Shown here: positions 18,801 through 30,000 of the stretch, piece by piece
How the letters are laid out: the number at the start of each line of letters is the position of its first letter
Position numbering within the stretch: the first letter of the stretch is position 1
DNA from: Coniferiporia sulphurascens
Taxonomy: Eukaryota; Basidiomycota; Agaricomycetes; Hymenochaetales; Hymenochaetaceae
Length of the DNA stretch: 64,000 bases
Reading direction: 5' to 3'
NCBI GenBank assembly: GCA_002794785.1
Contig: NBBA01000003.1
Location: 2,108,001-2,172,000 of the forward strand
Notes under the pieces: model-generated
The model's database searches: none
What the model saw: the letters and a program-made list of their open reading frames with translations, nothing else
What the model was told of the DNA's origin: nothing
Position numbers and translations under genes: made by a program

Positions 18801-19824
18801 GGGGGGTGGAGGCCGTCTGGATGGCGGATAGGAGGGTCTTGCAGTGGGGTGACCACCATGGGACTTCCATTTTCGACAGCTTGGAGAGACGGGTGAACAG
18901 CTGGAGGGTGGCAATCATAGAGTCGATTACCACTTTTGCTTTGATGTCCAGGGAATGGGTGTCGAGCCCTGGGAGGCAGAAGGCTTCTTCTAGTAGAGGG
19001 AAGGTGATGTTGGCCCATTCCTCCTTGTCGGCTGGGAGAAGCTGGCGAGTCTTTAAGACAGGAGGAGGTGGCCGAAATGGCATTGACCAGTGCAGGATGG
19101 CATGGTCGGACAACGGTGAAGGGTCAGAGGTAGCTGAATCTAAAATAGTGTCAGGGTTGACCACAGGTGGGGCCCAGATCGTGTCAATGGGGCACTGATG
19201 ATGATTGCCGTCATGCCGTGAGTCAGAGTCAGGGAGATGGGCAGGCGACAGGCCATGCCCACAGAAAAAGTCATCGAGGGGTTGCACCCCCAAGTCATCT
19301 CGTCATGGGATGGAGAATTCGGACCACGTGTGGTGGCGATGGTTGAAGTCGCCCGCCATGAGTAGGGTGGTGGCTAGCCCCGAGGGGAGTGAGAATAGAA
19401 AAGACTCACCTGGGTACTGGGGGGAGGCATTCTCTCGATCCGGGGGGTGCATACCATAGTAGTTGCACACCTGGAGGGTGAGTTGGGATCGAACCTCCAT
19501 CATCAGTACGTCAGTGCCATGGGATGCGGCTCTGAGGATCAACCATGAGGTTGGGGGGAGGGCCCTGGAAATGTACATGACTACCCGAGGGCGGACCTCC
19601 AGTGGTAGTACAGGTGTGTAACCTGGGATGGTGGGGACATTGAGGACCGCGGTACCGGTTGGGTTGGTGAGTGAGGGTTGCAAGCCTATTTGATACCAGG
19701 GCGGTTCCTGGATAAGAATTAGGTGTGGGGGGGAGGGGTCAGTTGTAAGGACAGGAATTAGGGAATGTATCGCCGCTAGTGAGTGGGCAGTGTTCCACTG
19801 TAAGACAGAGAGTTTCTCTATCAT
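15823..19824 (-). pseudogene. LINE-B h ORF2: EN, RT, RNase H; four CGA-to-TGA stops only
   Basis: A single frame of 1334 codons from the ATG at 19824, without any frameshift. Stops at 19305-19303, 18282-18280, 17100-17098 and 16980-16978 are all TGA where relatives carry CGA arginine. EN: QEPPWYQ (E40), AGDFNHRHH (D159, N161), LSDHAILHWS. RT: KPNKKDPFS, KLLEKIIANW, GTPQGLPVSPILST, AYVDDHLL (YVDD 678-681). RNase H: FTDGSRID, TDAEEFSL, LSDSLTAL, CPGHSDIPGNEWAD. C-terminus: GPYGGYWLSFDSAY and CX2HX11HX4C. In a working element this enzyme nicks the target and reverse-transcribes the element RNA there. Confidence 0.92.
19821..19824 (-). promoter_or_regulatory. ATGA overlap of ORF1 stop and ORF2 start
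   Basis: The ORF1 stop TGA and the ORF2 ATG share ATGA. The same arrangement recurs at 23970-23973, 36124-36127, 46528-46531 and 62689-62692, in copies whose surrounding bases differ. Termination-reinitiation of this kind is established for the SART1 LINE of silkworm. Confidence 0.75.
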
Positions 19825-21865
19825 ATTTCTTCCATCTGGTTGTCAGTGGGGTCAGCGGTGAGGGCCTCTTCGATTTGGCGGTAGCGCCTCTTCTTAGGGC
19901 AGGCCAGTAGGGTGGCGGGGTGGTCGCCCTTGCAGTTGTTGCACAGGCAGGGGTGAGGGCATGTGTCGCCTTCGGGCACTGCGTCAGTTGCGCAGTGGGC
20001 GCATGATTTGCGGTGATTGCGGGTCAAATGGGCACCAGCGCACTCAGCACAGCATGGTTGGGCTCGGCAGCCCTTGGTTCCGTGGCCGAGGCCCTGGCAC
20101 CGCTCACATTGGGTGAGGGTGGGGCGGACAGGTGGGACTGAGAGCCTGAGGGCGGATCCGAACATCCATACACGTGGCCTCTTGAGAAGGCGCTCGCAGA
20201 TGGAGCCATCAGGGTCGACGAAGGAGAAGACCACTGGGCACCTGTTGAGTGTTAGCAGGTGTTCCTCGGTGGTGGCGAAGTGGGGGGTGACTACAAAGTC
20301 AAGGTTGCAGAGTGCAGGGTTGTGCTGGATTTCGGCCATGAGGGCCTTCTCATTTATGGTGTGTCTGTTTTGGCCGAACAGGAAGTCCTTGCAGGGCACC
20401 ATAGAGATGTGTAGTGCGGACCATGGGCGGACTCTGGAGGGGGTGAGCGAGAATGCATTTGGGACATTAATCCCTGTCGTGATGCACTCCGTGCACATGT
20501 GGGATGCGTAGGCTGCAGAGTGACAATCAATGATCGTTTCCATGGTTGGGTTAGCAGAGGATGGGCGTGCCATGAATGTGGTCATGATGTTCCCCTTTAC
20601 ATTATAGGAAGAGGAAAGGACCAGGACTTGGTCTGCAGTGGGGAGGGAAGCAAAGAACTCACAGGACATTTTGGTCAGGGCCATTGCTGACTTCTGATTT
20701 TCAGCCTGTATGCCGACTGTCAGGGTTAGGACCAAGGTTGGGTCCTTGGCGTACATAGTGGGTGGGGGGGGCACCTTCCACTGGCGTTTCTTCTTCTTCT
20801 GCGCTGGGTTGATGACCACTCCAGCAGCTGGGGCCACTGGAGCTGGGTTGGTGGCTGATGGGGGGGCCGCTGCTGCGGCTACCTGCACATAGGAGGTGGG
20901 GGTGGCCTGTATTATGGCCTGGGGGGTGGGTTGCTGCTGTTGTTGCTGCTGTTGACAGGGGGCGGGCCTAGAGCTGATAGATGCCATCTGACGTGAAATA
21001 GAAGCCACGTCAGTAGTCAGACGCTTGACTGCCTCAGTCAGCGCCCTCATTTCTGGGGTCACAGGGGCGGTGTTAGGGGTCCCGGTTGCTACCGGGGTCC
21101 TCTGGGGGGGGGAACTGGGGCGAAGGGTGCCGGGAGGGCGATTACTGCCCCCTCCCTCGTGAAGTTGTAGGCCATCACTGTATTGTGGTAGATGATGTTT
21201 TGGGGGTATGTCCTGTCTTGCTGGATGTTGGCTATAGTCTGCTGGATGTTCCAAAGGAGGTTGCCCATGAACTGTGCCGCCTTTATGTCGATTGTCTCGG
21301 TGGTGGCATCCCTGGTTTGCTGGTTGAAGTCGTCCAGGGCACAAGTAAGGGAGTACATGAACCCTGCTGTGTGTGGTTCATGTTGTTGGGCGGGGGGTCC
21401 CCTCAGTGTGAGGGGCGACATGGCGGCTGAGGAGCGTTTCCGCCCGAGGCTTGCACCTCCCACCTGTTGTGGGGGGGTATGGGGGTCGACAGCCATTTCT
21501 GGGGCCGTTTCACCAAATTCGTTGGAACCATGGATCGACCCTACCGAGGCTGCTGGGGAGCCGGCTCGGGATGTCTGCCTAGACTCCGTGTGTGCTTGGG
21601 TGGTGAAGTCGTAGGTGGATATCAGCTGGGAGTCACCAATGGCTGGGGAGGGTGCCAGGACATCTGGGGAGGATGTCTGTGCCTGGAGGGGGCTTTGCAT
21701 GTAGGGGGTGGGGGTTGTCTCGTGCTGGGTGGAGGCGGTGGCTTCGGCGGCCATGTTGGCGGCAGCTTCGGCGGCTCGGGCGGCGGCTAGACTAGCCGAC
21801 GGGGTTGAGGGGACGGTGGGTCAGTTGCGACGAAGGGCATTCCGGTAATCACTGTGGGTCGACAT
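19821..21865 (-). pseudogene. LINE-B h ORF1 (gag-like, three zinc knuckles)
   Basis: ATG at 21865 (MSTHSDYRNAL); codon 15 is TGA (21823-21821), plausibly from CGA. The frame then runs to about 21110, where a run of nine G (21104-21112; eight in LINE m) shifts it; it continues to the TGA that overlaps the ORF2 ATG. Contents: Ala-rich N-terminus, a helical LLWNIQQTIANIQQD segment, a glutamine run (about 20930-20955), a basic AQKKKKRQWK patch, SLTPSRVRPWSALHISMVPC, then knuckles CERCQGLGHGTKGC, CAECAGAHLTRNHRKSC and CNNCKGDHPATLLAC. The G-run shift could be a sequencing error. Confidence 0.88.
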
Positions 21866-21936
21866 GGGGGAGTTTTAGCTGCCCGCACTAGTCAATGGTG
21901 GTGGTTACTGGTCAAGAAGGTGGAGGGATTTCGCCC

Positions 21937-22158
21937 TGGAGGGTGTCGTAGTTTGGGGCAGTGAGACATGCCGGTGGGGACAGCGATCGGCTCCAGGGGG
22001 CAGTTGGCGATTGGCGTCGGCTGGGGTTGGCCACACCAGACACGTTAGAACTAGCTGTAGAGTGGCCTGTGGGCCGTAGGGGATGACCACCGAACCAATC
22101 TGCCATGGGGGAGTTTGAGCTGCCCACACTAGGGAGATGGTGGTGGTAAGAGGTCAAG
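21937..22158 (-). mobile_element. Host A 5' end: leader and start of ORF1
   Basis: Leader CCTTCTTGACCTCTTACC from about 22158, then the ATG near 22107 opening MADWFGGHPLRPTGHSTASS. About 50 codons of a Ser/Pro-rich N-terminus run to the LINE h target site. This fixes the 5' end of family A and its short leader of about 50-57 nt. Confidence 0.8.
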
Positions 22159-22921
22159 AAGGATGGGGTATTGTTGTTGGTATGGACCATTGTAGTATGT
22201 AGTGGTCCAAGAGTGGCGACTGGTTGTTGGTGAAAGAGTCCATGATGGACTCTGGGTTAATCGATGGTGGGGCCCAGACCATATCGATTGGGCAGCATCG
22301 GCACCCTGGAAGGGGTCGGGTGTTGCAATTGGGTGGGTGTGCCGGTTCATGGCCATGTTCCCTGAAGAAGTCATCTAGAGGTTGCACTCTGCGATCCTCT
22401 TCGTGGGTGGAATTGAGTTCTGACCACGAGTGGTGGCGACAGTTGAAGTCACCAGCCACTGTGAGGGTGGAGGCGAGGGCCGAGGGGAGAGAGAATAGGA
22501 ACATCTCACCTGGGTACCCCAGTCTGGCGTCCACCCGATCAGGAGGCAGCATACCGTAGTAGTTGCACACCCTAACTGGGCGGTTGCCTTGGATCTCCAC
22601 TGTCAAGATGTCAGTGCTGCTAGAGGCTGGTCCGACAACTGACCATGAATACTGGGGGAGGGTCCTTGAGACGTAAGTGACCACCCGAGGTCGGGTGGCA
22701 GGGGGAGCACTGGTACAAAGCCGGGGATTGTTGGTACATTGAATACCGGTTCACCTTCTGGGTTGGTGAGGGAGGGCTGTAGCCTGATCTGATACCATGG
22801 AGGCTCCTGGATCAGTATCAGGTGGGGGGGAAGGTTCATCAGTAAGGACAGGGATTAGGGAATGAATTGCCACGAGTGAGTGGGTGGTGTTCCACTGAAG
22901 TACACGAATTTGTGCACTCAT
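22159..22921 (-). pseudogene. Fragment Z: LINE endonuclease domain
   Basis: Minus strand; the ATG is at 22921-22919 (MSAQIRVLQWN), an ORF2 start unlike the MIE/MNR of the other copies. EN motifs: LIQEPPWYQ, TVAGDFNCRHHSWSE and LLDHYILQWS (the usual SDH reads LDH). A frameshift lies near 22690-22700. It is cut at 22159 by the 5' end of host A, and at its ATG by the tail of fragment i. Possibly another LINE-A copy, since host A itself lacks EN for comparison. Confidence 0.75.
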
Positions 22922-23167
22922 TTTTTTTTTTTTTTTTTTTAAATTATTCCTGCAGTATTACATAATTACAAGCTGCCCCCCCAAAGGGGGGGCCCTAACT
23001 ATATAACCACAGAGGCCCCTGTCATTGCGCATCGCACAAAACTGGGCGGGGGCTCTGCTCCCTGGGGGGGGCCAAAGTGTGTAGAGCCCCTATTGAGTTA
23101 GAGAGAGAAGGGAAAAGGAGGAGTACATATCACTATGAACTAAACCAAGTGGACGAGGGCAGGCAAA
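22921..23167 (-). mobile_element. LINE 3' UTR fragment i
   Basis: A T20 tail, then the invariant 3' block, hairpin (loop TTTG) and about 180 bp of LINE-B 3' UTR on the minus strand, truncated where the leader of chimera 1 starts. No coding sequence. It sits on the ATG of fragment Z. I found no matching target duplication on the right, so that junction may be rearranged. Confidence 0.75.
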
Positions 23168-23567
23168 CATCCTTCTTGTCCTCTTACCACCACCATCTCA
23201 CCTTTGCTCTGGGGTTGTCTCTGGTCAGTCGCAGCAACCCATGCCCTACTCTGGTATACTACTGGGGCGACATGAGAGAAGGCTATCCGACTGCCCACCT
23301 TGATAAGGAGGGCAGCTGGCCGGTCGCTGAGGCGCTGTAACGGCGTCGTTGGATGGCAGGAGATGGGCGCTTGCATCTGCCGGCTGGCACAGGGACCTGT
23401 TGTTAACGTCCTTTTGGGGGGGGAGACTCGGTGAGGATGATCCTCTCTCACATCTGTGCTGACCTTCTCGAGGATGGCATACCCACTGGTCCGCCTCTGG
23501 GTGGTGCAAGGGGCGCACGCCTGCCAGTTAGGGGGGGGACACAACATTAACGTCCCCAAACCCGCAT

Positions 23568-23973
23568 GGGATTCTCCTTTTCCGACCCCGATGGATCCAT
23601 CCATGCGCAGCTGCTCAAGCGCCCACGGGTCTGGCTGTTCGGCTCCACCCTCTCCCTCTCCGTCCCTCCTTACTGCCCCAGCCTCACACAATGCGAGCGC
23701 TGCCAGGGCCTAGGCCACGGGACGAAGGGCTGCCGCGCCCAGCCATGCTGCACTGACTGCGGAGGAGGTCATCTCACCCATAACCACCGTAAGTCGTGCA
23801 CATCCTGCGCAACCGAAGCCATCAAGGGCGACCAGTGCCCTCACCCTCACTACTGCACCAACTGCAAAGGCGACCACCCCGCCACCCTCCCTCAATGCCC
23901 CAAGAAATGGCGCTACCACCAGATCCTAGAGGCTGTTGAGGGAACTGAAGACGAACATATGGAGGACCAATGA
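23568..23973 (+). pseudogene. LINE-B Y ORF1, C-terminal zinc-knuckle region
   Basis: Reads FSFSDPDGSIHAQLLKRPRV, LFGSTLSLSVPP, then CERCQGLGHGTKGC, CTDCGGGHLTHNHRKSC and CTNCKGDHPATLPQC, and ends HMEDQ with its TGA overlapping the ORF2 ATG. N-terminal three quarters are missing through 5' truncation. Very close to the same region of LINE T (35724-36127). Confidence 0.88.
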
Positions 23974-25359
23974 ATAGAGACATCTCTATTCTTCAGTGGA
24001 ATGCTGCCTGCTCTCTAGCTGTGGTCCATTCCCTCATTCCGATCCTCACCACTGACCCCTCCCCACCCACTGTTATTTTGATCCAGGAACCTCCCTGGTA
24101 CCAAATCGGCCTCCAGCCCTCACTCACTGAACCAACCGGCATGCCGGTAATCAATGTCCCATCCCTCCCAGGATACATAGCTGTCCTTCCCCCAGCCACC
24201 CGGCCAAGGGTTGTCATGTATGTATCCCAGGCCATCCCACCAACCGCCTGGTCAGTCCTCAGCACCGCATCCTCTGGCACCAACGTCCTCACCATCGAAA
24301 TCTGCTCACACCTGATGATCCGCTTGTGCAACTTTTATGGCATGCACACACCAGATCATACCACCGCCGCCCCCCTCTACCCCGGTGAGTCGTTCCTATT
24401 TACAATTCCACTGGCCTTGGCCTCCACTCTCCTTGTGGCAGGCGACTTTAACCGTCGCCACCACTCGTGGTCCAAACTCCTCGCTGCACGGCAAGAGGAC
24501 TTGAGAGCGCAACCTCTTGATGACTTCTTCCGGGAGCACGGCCTCACGCCAGCTCACCTCCCGGACTCGGACTCTAGGCCCATTGACAATCGTTGACAGT
24601 GCCCAATTGACATGATCTGGTCCCCCCCCGTGATAAACCCCGACTCTATATTAGATTTATGCACCTCAACCACCTCCACTCTGTCCGACCACGCCATCTT
24701 ATGCTGGTCACTGCCGTCTCGGCCCCCACCTCCTACTGTCAAAACCTGCCGGCTAACACCGGCCAACAAGGAGGAGTGGACCAACATTGCCTTTCCACTA
24801 CTCGAAGCTGCCTTCCTCCTACAGGCGGACAACACCCTCACCCTCAACATCAAAGCACAGGCAGTGGTCGACTCCATGATCACTGCCCTCGCCCCCTTCA
24901 CCCAAATCAACAGGCCGTCAAAAACCGAGGTCCCTTGGTGGACCCCAACATGCAAAACGCTCCTACAGGCGATTTCAGCAGCCCCCACCCCCTTTCAATG
25001 GTCAGCAGCCCGCTGTGCATTCAAGTGGGGCATCCGGGCGGCAAAACGGCACTTCTATGCCAAGCAAGCAGACCAAGCAGATGCCTCAAACATCTGGGGC
25101 TGGGCCAAACGAGGCCTCGGCAACTGACCTACACCAATCCCCTCACTCAAAAAGCGAGACAGCACCTTCACACAATTGGACAACAAGAAAGGTGAGCTTT
25201 TCCGCACCACCTTCTTCACGCCCCCGCCACCCCAACAAGCGGCCGACACACTACCGCCCCCTCCCCAACCAGCTGCCCCACCCATCCTCCTCACGGAGCT
25301 TACAGGGGCACTGACCAACACCTCCAACTTGTTGGCCCTGGGCCTCTCAGGGATCAGAT

Positions 25360-27044
25360 TTATTTTATTTTATTTTATTTTATTTTATTATTCCTGCAGT
25401 ATTACATAATTACAAGCTGCCCCCCGAAGGGGGGGCCCTAACTACATAACAAACCAAGGCGCCCATCATTGTGCATCGCACAAAACTGGGCAGGGGCTCT
25501 GCTCCCGAAAGGGTGCCAGAGTGTGAAGAGCCCCTATTGCATGAGAAAGACAAGAGAAGGAGGGATACATATTGCTACAAACAAACCATGCGGGGGAGGG
25601 CAGGTAAAAGTAAGAAGCTTAGAAGTGAAAAGGGAGGGCGAGAGTGCTGGCTGAGATGTATTCAAGGGAATTCAAAAGGCAGTCGCTATTTGAGTGGGAA
25701 TGGAGGGAGTGTACCTGAGAGCTCTAAGAGGGCTGGGTCTGAGTCCTGGGTTTGAGGTCTGAGCATACGACACATGTAATCCCATAGGAGGTCCAGGTCC
25801 ATATCTTCGTCAGTGGGTGTCCATCTAGGTCCATTGTGGCAAATGCTAACCTGATGGCGCCTGCGGTGTGGTCTGAGATGCGGTTCAGGTGCCCCATTAG
25901 TTTGAGCCAACGATGCAGAACTGGGAGGCGGTTTTTGTCAGCCCACTCTGAGTGGTGGACTGGGAGAGGGTCCCACAGTGGCCATACGCGCCGTATCCAC
26001 GGGTGGAAGGTGCTGCAGCCGCCTAGGATGTGGGTGGTCGACTGCGCTGGCCATGGGGGGTGGCTGTGCCATCTGCAGTGCGAGATCAGGCTGTGCCTGC
26101 ACCAGTAGGCTGAGTCGAAGCTCAGCCAGTATCCCCCATAGGGACCAGTGCAGCAGAGGACCTGCATGACTGCAGATAGCTCGCTGCGGGGGTGGTCGAC
26201 TGAATGCATAAGCAGCTTTCGGGGTCGGCATGAGGGGGGACCATGAACTGCCAAGTACTTATCAGTGGTTGAGGCAAGGGGGTGGGCTAGTGACATTGTC
26301 CATCATTCCATGAGTGTGCAGATGGCGGTTTCTTTTAGTGCAGAGATGGATGGTTTGAGGTTGGATGGGGGGAGCTCTGTTGCCAGCTTCACTTCTGTGT
26401 CAGCCCATTCATTGCCAGGGATGTCTGAGTGGCTGGGGCACCATGCAAAATGAATGGTGAGCTGGGGGTACGAGTCCAGTAGAGTCTCCACACCTGCTTT
26501 CCATATGTGGAGGAGGTGGGCACCCGGAGTGGCGGCCCAAGTGCGGAACAGGTGGAGGGCGGTCAGCGAATCGGACAGAAAGAAAATGTCTGATGCGACA
26601 TGCAGTTGTGTGGGGAGGCGGCATGCTACCCAGCCCAGGGCCGTGGCGAGGGAGAATTCCTCGGCGTCCGTGGCTGTGGCACAGGTGGGGGACTCCAGTC
26701 GGCGGGACCGGAGACGAGTATGGCCCAGCATGGCACAGATGGCCGAGCCTGACTTATTGTCGATGCGGGAGCCATCTGTGAATACCTGGACATGGGGGGT
26801 GGATCCGAGTTGGCGAGCTGCCGTTACGAAGGACTTTCGCATGTTGGCGCTAACTGGGGTGATGGGGGTGGTAAATCGGACCTGGCCCTTGGTGAAGGCC
26901 AGAGGATCCGTCCATGGGGGATGCATGTATGCAGGGACTTGTTGAACTCGGGGGGCTCGGGCCTGCAGAGAAAGGGAGAAAGGTCTGTTAGCTACATTTT
27001 TAAATAATTTACAGCCAATAGAGTGAGGGGTGCACCATAGGCGC
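25360..27044 (-). mobile_element. LINE-B copy j, 5'-truncated, inserted in LINE Y RT
   Basis: Minus strand, 1685 bp; the tail is a (TTTTA)n repeat on the plus strand. Perfect 14-bp target duplication CTCAGGGATCAGAT (25346-25359 and 27045-27058) in the RT codons for LSGI. Hairpin loop intact (TTCG). Truncated just after RT, so only RNase H, the C-terminal region and 3' UTR remain. Confidence 0.95.
25686..27044 (-). pseudogene. LINE-B j ORF2 C-terminal part: RNase H and C-terminal domain
   Basis: Two main segments: 26926-26303 (HPPWTDPLAFTKGQV, FTDGSRIDNKSGSAICAM, TATDAEEFSL, LSDSLTAL, CPSHSDIPGNEWAD, with GHS changed to SHS) and 26296-25724 (LASTTDKYLAV, GPYGGYWLSFDSAY, HILGGCSTF). The break at 26300 is a TGA following TLME. 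A late frameshift near 25830 (PLTKIWTWT) disturbs the tail. Confidence 0.85.
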
Positions 27045-30000
27045 CTCAGGGATCAGATACCGCCCTCCCAAATGGGTAGTAGATGCTTACCCCGAGGAGA
27101 CCCTTGCCCTTTTCAACGACTGTCTGCACATGGGGCACCACCCTAAGTGCTGGTGGTTGGCAAAAGTGGTAATGCTCCGGAAGCCAAACAAGAAGGACCC
27201 CTTCTTGCCACGCTCATATCGGCCCATCTCCCTCGAGGAGACCCTCGGAAAACTCCTTGAAAAGATTATAGCTAACTGGCTCCAGTTCCTCACTAACACA
27301 AGAGACTGGTTGCCACCTAACTAATACGGGGGGCGTCAAGGACACTCTGTCTATGACGCTGCCCAGCACCTTCTACAGATTGCGGAAAGAGCCCATGCCA
27401 AGGGCCGCATATGTTCGGTCCTTGTGGTTGACATACAGGGGTTCTTCGACTCAGTACACCCACAACTCCTACACCAGCAACTGCTGGACCTCCAGTGCCC
27501 GCCAGACATGGCAGACTGGTGTCTGTCCTTCATGACAGACTGGCAGGTAGCCATCGCTTTTGATGGCACCACCCTCCCAACAGCTCAGAAACCCGACCTC
27601 GGCACCCCCAAGGGTCGCCGGTATCACCGATCCTCTCGACTATATTTGCAGGCATGATCCTCCGGAAATTTCACCAAACCGGCACCACTGCCCTGGCATA
27701 TGTTGATGACCACCTCCTCGTGTGCGTCGGACCCAGCATGGCATCCAACTGCCAGAAATTGTCTAATGCCTACCACCAACTTAACACCCACTTTGGGGCT
27801 ATTGGTCTCAACATCGAAGCCACCAAAACAGAGTGCCTCCACTTCCACCCACCCTGACACCGCTCAGCTGCCTATACCGACTGGGACACTGCCGGAGTTT
27901 GGGTTGCCCCCACCACGCTTATCTGACCCTCTATTCCCCTCCGTTGGCTGGGAATATGGTGGGACCCCGCCCTCACTTTCAAGGCCCATGTGGAGCGCAT
28001 GCGCTCCAAGGGCCTCTCCATGCTTGCTGCCCTCCGCATTCTGGGCAACATGGAATGCAGAATTTCAGCCCTCCTCCTCCATCGACTATACACTGCCTGC
28101 ATCCGCTCTGTACTCACATGGGGCGCCCTGGTTTGGTACCATGGCTGATGCCAGAAAACACTAGTAAGCCACCTGCAGGCTGTGCAAAACACGGCATGTA
28201 GATGGATTCTGGGCGTCTATAAAGGTGCCTCCCCCTTCTCCACAAATTTTCTTTGTTCCCTCCCCCCCCTTTCTTACTATTTCGAATATGCTAAGACTCT
28301 CCACTCTCTTCGCCTCTGGCGCACCCCGCACTCCATCAGTAGAAAACGATATTATAAAACCGTAACTAACCATCCCTTTTCCACTTCTCTGCAGGCCCGG
28401 GTCCCTCGGGTACAACCGGTCCCTGCATACACTCATCCCCCATGGACGGATCCTCTGGCATTTATGAATGGACGAGTCTTGTTTGCCACCCCTATCACTC
28501 CGGTCAGCAAAGACACCTGCAAGGAATTTGTGGGTGCTGCATGCTCCCTGAGCACCCTCTCCCACCTCCAGGTTTTCACTGATGGCTCCCACATCGGCTC
28601 TAAGTCTGGGTCAGCAGTCTGCGCCATGAAAGGCCTTACCTGCCTCAAGTCCCACCAGCTCGCCTCCCCCACTTGTGCAACAGCTACGGATGCAGAAATC
28701 TTCTCCCTCACCTCCACACCAAGCTGGGCCACACACCACCTCTGGGAGCACCTGCCTGTCGCATCTGACATCTTCTTCTTGTTGGATTCGCTGACGGCAC
28801 TCCACCTGATCCGTACATGGGCGCCAGTTCCAGGCGCTCACCTCCTCCACCAATGGAAGGCAGGGGTCCAGACTCTATTGGACTCATACCCGGATCTTTC
28901 CATTCACTTCGTTTGGTGTCCGGGTCATTCCGACATCCCCAGGAATGAATGGGCAGACTGTGAGGCGAAGTTCGCATCAAATATACCCCTGTCTCCCCTC
29001 ACACCCTCCACCTCCGCATTGAAAGAGGTCGCCATCAACACCCTCATGGAGCGATGGTCCCTATCACTTGCCCATCCCCTTGCTTCAACAGCTGACAAGT
29101 ACTTAGCTGTCAATGGCGTCCCTTCCCGCTGTCCCTGAAAGCTCATCACACAGTCGGTCAACCACCCCTGCCGGGAGCTCTCTGCAGTCGCCCAGGTTCT
29201 CTGTCGTGCTGGTCCCTATGGGGGCTACTGGCTGAGCTTCAACTCAGCCTACTGACACAGGCATGGCCTGATCTCACACTGCAGATGGCACAACCACCCC
29301 CCCTGGCCAGCCCAGTCAACCGCCCATGTACTGGGTGGATGTCGCACTTTCCGACCATGGATCTGCAAGGTCTGGCCACCCTGTGACCCACTTCCGACCC
29401 ACCATGCCGAGTGGGCTGATGAAAACCGCCTCCAGGTTTTGCACTGCTGGCTGAAGCTGACAGGGCACCTTAACTGCCTCTCAGACCGCACCTCCACTAC
29501 CATCCGCTTGGCTTTCGCCGCAATGGAGCTGGAGGGACACCCGACTGATGAAGATATGGACTTGGATCTCCTCAGGGACTACATGAGTCGTACACTTGGA
29601 CCCTGTACCCAGGACCCGGACCCGGCTCTCTTGGAGCTTTCAGGTGCACTTCCTCCCTTTTCCGCTGATCTATGACTGCCTTTCGGACTCTCCCGTGTAT
29701 GTCCCGGCCAGTGCTCTTGCCCTCCCTTTCCAATTCTAAGCTACCCCCTTTTGCCTGATGCCATCCATTTGGTTTGGCTGTAGTGACACATATTCCTCCC
29801 TCTTTCTGTTTACTTACTAATAGGGGCCCTTCCCACTCTGGCTCCCTCTGGGGAGCAGGGCCCCCGCCCAGTTTCGTGCATTGCGCGATGATGGGCACCT
29901 CCGTTGTTATGTAGTTAGGGCAGCTTGTAATTATGTAATACTGCAGGAATAATTTAAAAAAAAAAAAAAAAACCTGCACAGGGGGGGGTAACCCTCTGCC

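Larger units (their letters stand above)
15506..21922 (-). mobile_element. Full-length LINE-B copy h, inserted in host A
   Basis: 6417 bp on the minus strand with the complete layout: 5' leader (CTTCTTGACCAGTAACC from about 21920), ORF1, ORF2 overlapping it by ATGA, 3' UTR, hairpin and T-rich (A-rich on the sense strand) tail at the left. The 14-bp target duplication GAGGGATTTCGCCC (15492-15505 and 21923-21936) is perfect. With T and m it is one of three copies complete at both ends, and it is the best template for the family consensus. Confidence 0.95.
1064..22158 (-). mobile_element. LINE-A copy 'host A', fragmented by four nested insertions
   Basis: The minus-strand pieces 21923-22158 (5' end and ORF1 start), 15174-15505, 11240-11887, 7508-8525 and 1064-2069 form one collinear element once the inserts are removed: h (TSD 14 bp), g (13 bp), a (11 bp) and copia (5 bp). 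At each joint the host reading matches the uninterrupted LINE-A copies X and Q. It also carries its own internal deletion near 7665-7680, joining ORF1 directly to the EN-RT linker of ORF2, and a loss of roughly 25 codons inside RT near 1345. Its 5' end lies in the EN gene of fragment Z. It is the oldest layer of the left third of the window. Confidence 0.8.
23970..29674 (+). pseudogene. LINE-B Y ORF2, broken, split by LINE j
   Basis: EN from the ATG at 23970 (MNRDISILQWN; QEPPWYQ; VAGDFNRRHHSWSK), TGA at 24594-24596, then SDHAILCWS and the linker up to GLGN with TGA (CGA in relatives). RT starts at about 25176 and resumes after LINE j at 27059: KLLEKIIANW, DIQGFFDSVHPQLLHQ, AYVDDHLL near 27696. 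RNase H and C-terminal region at 28400-29674 (TDGSHIGSKSG, TATDAEIFSL, CPGHSDIPRNEWAD, with G-to-R in the last motif). Many stops and several frame changes. The hotspot arginine codon reads CAG (27475-27477). Confidence 0.85.
23568..29969 (+). mobile_element. LINE-B copy Y, 5'-truncated in ORF1, inserted in chimera 1
   Basis: Plus strand from the end of ORF1 to a poly(A) tail at about 29955-29972. Proposed target duplication AAACCCGCAT (23558-23567) and AAACCTGCAC (29970-29979), with two transitions, one at a CpG. Chimera 2 is uninterrupted at the equivalent point, which supports the insertion. LINE j splits it at 25360-27044. Strongly decayed. Its 3' UTR lacks the GC hairpin. Confidence 0.8.

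Noticed and set aside
20930..20960. CAG/CAA-type repeats (also 47640-47680) as microsatellites or CRISPR-like repeats
   Set aside because: They encode glutamine runs inside ORF1; no spacer-repeat structure.
22921..23167. A target duplication for fragment i, or for chimera 1 using GGCAGGCAAAC and GGCATGGCCAAC
   Set aside because: The match is poor and the left and right hosts differ (LINE 3' UTR versus LINE-A ORF1), so I did not claim one.
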